Made by a program: the position numbers and the translations under genes. From Candidatus Falkowiibacteriota bacterium (lineage in GTDB: Bacteria; Patescibacteriota; Patescibacteriia; UBA2591; JABMQE01): 8,344 bases of DNA. The stretch covers positions 1-8,344 of the forward strand of contig JABMQE010000072.1 of NCBI GenBank assembly GCA_013203415.1, in the 5' to 3' direction. The notes under the pieces were generated by a model, which was not told the origin of the DNA, did no database searches, and saw only the letters and a list, made by a program, of their open reading frames with translations. Shown here in pieces: positions 7,405 through 8,344 of the stretch (positions within the stretch are counted from its first letter, which is position 1; every line of letters starts with the position of its first letter).

Positions 7405-8147
7405 ATAATAGCATGTTGCCGAGCTACAACTTAGACAAAATAAAATTCGCTACTGATGGGCCGACATTTGAGCGGGCGGTTGGTTTATATGAGGGTGGTA
7501 GAGTAACGAAGTTTAAAGAAGAGCTTAACGGATTTTTTGCGACTGTTTTAGGAACTAAGTCATATAGGGTTTATGTGGATAGGCGGCATTATAATGAGGG
7601 TGATTGTGAATGCTATCTTGGTCAACAGGATACACTTTGCAAACATATGGTAGCCGTGGCTATTTACGCAGTTATGGGCGGCAAAAAATTAAGCAAAGAG
7701 GATAAAGAATTAGTGAGTAGTCCAGTCTGTAGCGGCAAGCTGGGAGAATTAAGTAAAGAAGAATTAGCTGAAACTAAAAAGGCCATTACTTCGGCAATAA
7801 GATATATAAAAGCATATACTGGCCCTTCTCGGATTTGGTTTGCTTATCAGAATTCGCTTGACGAAGGATGCGCTCGTTTGTCAAAATTGGTTTCAGGATT
7901 GCCAGTCAGCGAGCAGACAGTAAAATTACTGATTAATATGCTTTTGCGGCTTGATAAAAAATTATGCGAGGGCGGGGTTGACGATTCTGACGGCGCGGTT
8001 GGAGATTTTATTGAAGAAGCGGTGTTAATGCTTCAGGAATACGCCAAACTTGATTCGTCGTGCATTAAAGCGTTTAAAAAACTTTGTGGCCAATCTACTT
8101 GCTTTGGTTGGGAAGAACCACTGGTAAAACTATTGGGTAAAGTTTGA
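7401..8147 (+). CDS. SWIM zinc-finger domain protein
   Basis: The 248-aa product carries a complete SWIM zinc finger near its N-terminus: C69-x-C71, then C80-x-H82 in DCECYLGQQDTLCKHMVA. SWIM fingers bind DNA or proteins and occur next to helicases, transposases and recombination factors. The lead-in (residues 20-60, including FERAVGLYEGGRV) is typical of these proteins. Residues about 110-248 form a helical region with no recognised domain, extra cysteines (110, 156, 189, 221, 229, 234) and no enzyme motif. ATGA overlap with hsdS ties it to the operon. A second in-frame ATG at 7413 (M5) is an alternative start: the G-rich GGGGGTGA at 7393-7400 is very close to the first ATG and 12 nt from the second. 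I infer a nucleic-acid-binding accessory protein; its task is unknown. The gene is real and the domain clear. Confidence 0.86.
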   Translation: MNNSMLPSYNLDKIKFATDGPTFERAVGLYEGGRVTKFKEELNGFFATVLGTKSYRVYVDRRHYNEGDCECYLGQQDTLCKHMVAVAIYAVMGGKKLSKEDKELVSSPVCSGKLGELSKEELAETKKAITSAIRYIKAYTGPSRIWFAYQNSLDEGCARLSKLVSGLPVSEQTVKLLINMLLRLDKKLCEGGVDDSDGAVGDFIEEAVLMLQEYAKLDSSCIKAFKKLCGQSTCFGWEEPLVKLLGKV

Positions 8148-8172
8148 CATTAAAAAAATAATCTGCTATTTT
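8144..8172 (+). promoter_or_regulatory. Extended -10 promoter driving rpsL
   Basis: A perfect TTGACA (-35) at 8144-8149 is followed after exactly 17 nt by TATTTT (-10) at 8167-8172. A TGC just upstream of it (8164-8166) makes an extended -10 element. Transcription would start near 8179, leaving a leader of about 26 nt before the rpsL ATG at 8205. The TGA stop of the SWIM gene (8145-8147) lies inside the -35 box. This gives the ribosomal operon a start independent of the defence cluster. Confidence 0.8.
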
Positions 8173-8204
8173 AAATAAGGTGGGTTATTTTTTTTACTTT
8201 GATT

Positions 8205-8344
8205 ATGCCAACCATTCATCAATTAATTAAAAAACCGAGAAAAATTGCCAAGAAAAAACCAAAGGCGCCGGCTCTTTGGCGAAATTTTAATTTGCTTAAG
8301 AATAAACCGAAAAAATCTCCTTCACCTTTTAAACGGGGCGTTTG
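8205..8344 (+). CDS. rpsL: Ribosomal protein S12, N-terminal part (cut by window edge)
   Basis: The first 46 codons of the S12 gene are present. S12 sits in the decoding centre of the 30S subunit and is the classic streptomycin-resistance locus. The start MPTIHQLIKKPRKIAKKKPK and the following APAL match S12, and PFKRGV (41-46) is the beginning of the conserved KRGVC segment. Between APAL and KRGV lies a longer stretch (about residues 25-42, WRNFNLLKNKP onward) than the few residues in E. coli S12; I associate this with CPR bacteria and some other lineages. The ATG is fixed by homology. AAGGTGGG at 8177-8184 is about 20 nt from the ATG, too far for a normal Shine-Dalgarno. Probably the first gene of a str-type operon, with rpsG expected next beyond the window. 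Confidence 0.95.
   Translation, partial: MPTIHQLIKKPRKIAKKKPKAPALWRNFNLLKNKPKKSPSPFKRGV

Noticed and set aside
747..8147. TGA read as glycine or tryptophan, as in some CPR or mycoplasma lineages
   Set aside because: TGA ends hsdM, the HEPN-like gene, hsdS and the SWIM gene at positions that fit family lengths, so the ordinary bacterial code applies.
8152..8195. Inverted repeat AAAAAAATAA / TTATTTTTTT around the rpsL promoter, possible terminator
   Set aside because: The arms are only A/T with a 23-nt loop spanning the -10 box. The stem would be weak, and the stretch is better explained as AT-rich promoter and leader sequence.

Overview
The window looks like a piece of a Patescibacteria (CPR) genome. 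The main evidence is the 5' end of rpsL at the right edge. Its product opens like any bacterial ribosomal protein S12, but it carries about ten extra residues between the conserved 'APAL' and the 'KRGV' segment, a form I associate with CPR bacteria. Dense gene packing, modest GC and TGA used as an ordinary stop codon fit that placement. They also argue against the CPR lineages that read TGA as glycine.

Layout: (1) 1-36 is probably the last eleven codons of an upstream gene. It is followed by a short leader with a perfect 6-bp hairpin. (2) 82-8147 is a seven-gene same-strand cluster: radC, hsdR, hsdM, a Shedu-type nuclease gene (DUF4263/SduA-like), a small HEPN-like gene, hsdS and a SWIM zinc-finger gene. 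Four of the six junctions are overlaps: three are ATGA and one is 17 bp. radC and hsdR are 2 nt apart. The only real gap is the 41 nt in front of the HEPN-like gene, which also has the clearest Shine-Dalgarno sequence. (3) 8144-8344 holds a strong extended -10 promoter and the truncated rpsL gene, presumably the start of a ribosomal protein operon.

How the genes may work together: HsdR, HsdM and HsdS form a complete type I restriction-modification system with an EcoEI-like R subunit. All expected catalytic motifs are visible. HsdS carries two target recognition domains. The notable point is that hsdM and hsdS are separated by two other genes. One encodes a Shedu-family PD-(D/E)XK nuclease, a known stand-alone antiphage effector. 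The other encodes a small protein with a HEPN-like sequence pattern. ATGA overlaps tie both into the operon. A second and possibly third defence layer nested inside a restriction operon resembles the anticodon nucleases PrrC and RloC, which sit in hsd loci. Whether these proteins interact is inference. RadC (JAMM domain) and the SWIM protein flank the core and may be accessory members.

No insertion sequence, CRISPR array, tRNA, rRNA or integrase gene was seen. No stretch over 300 bases lacks a gene.
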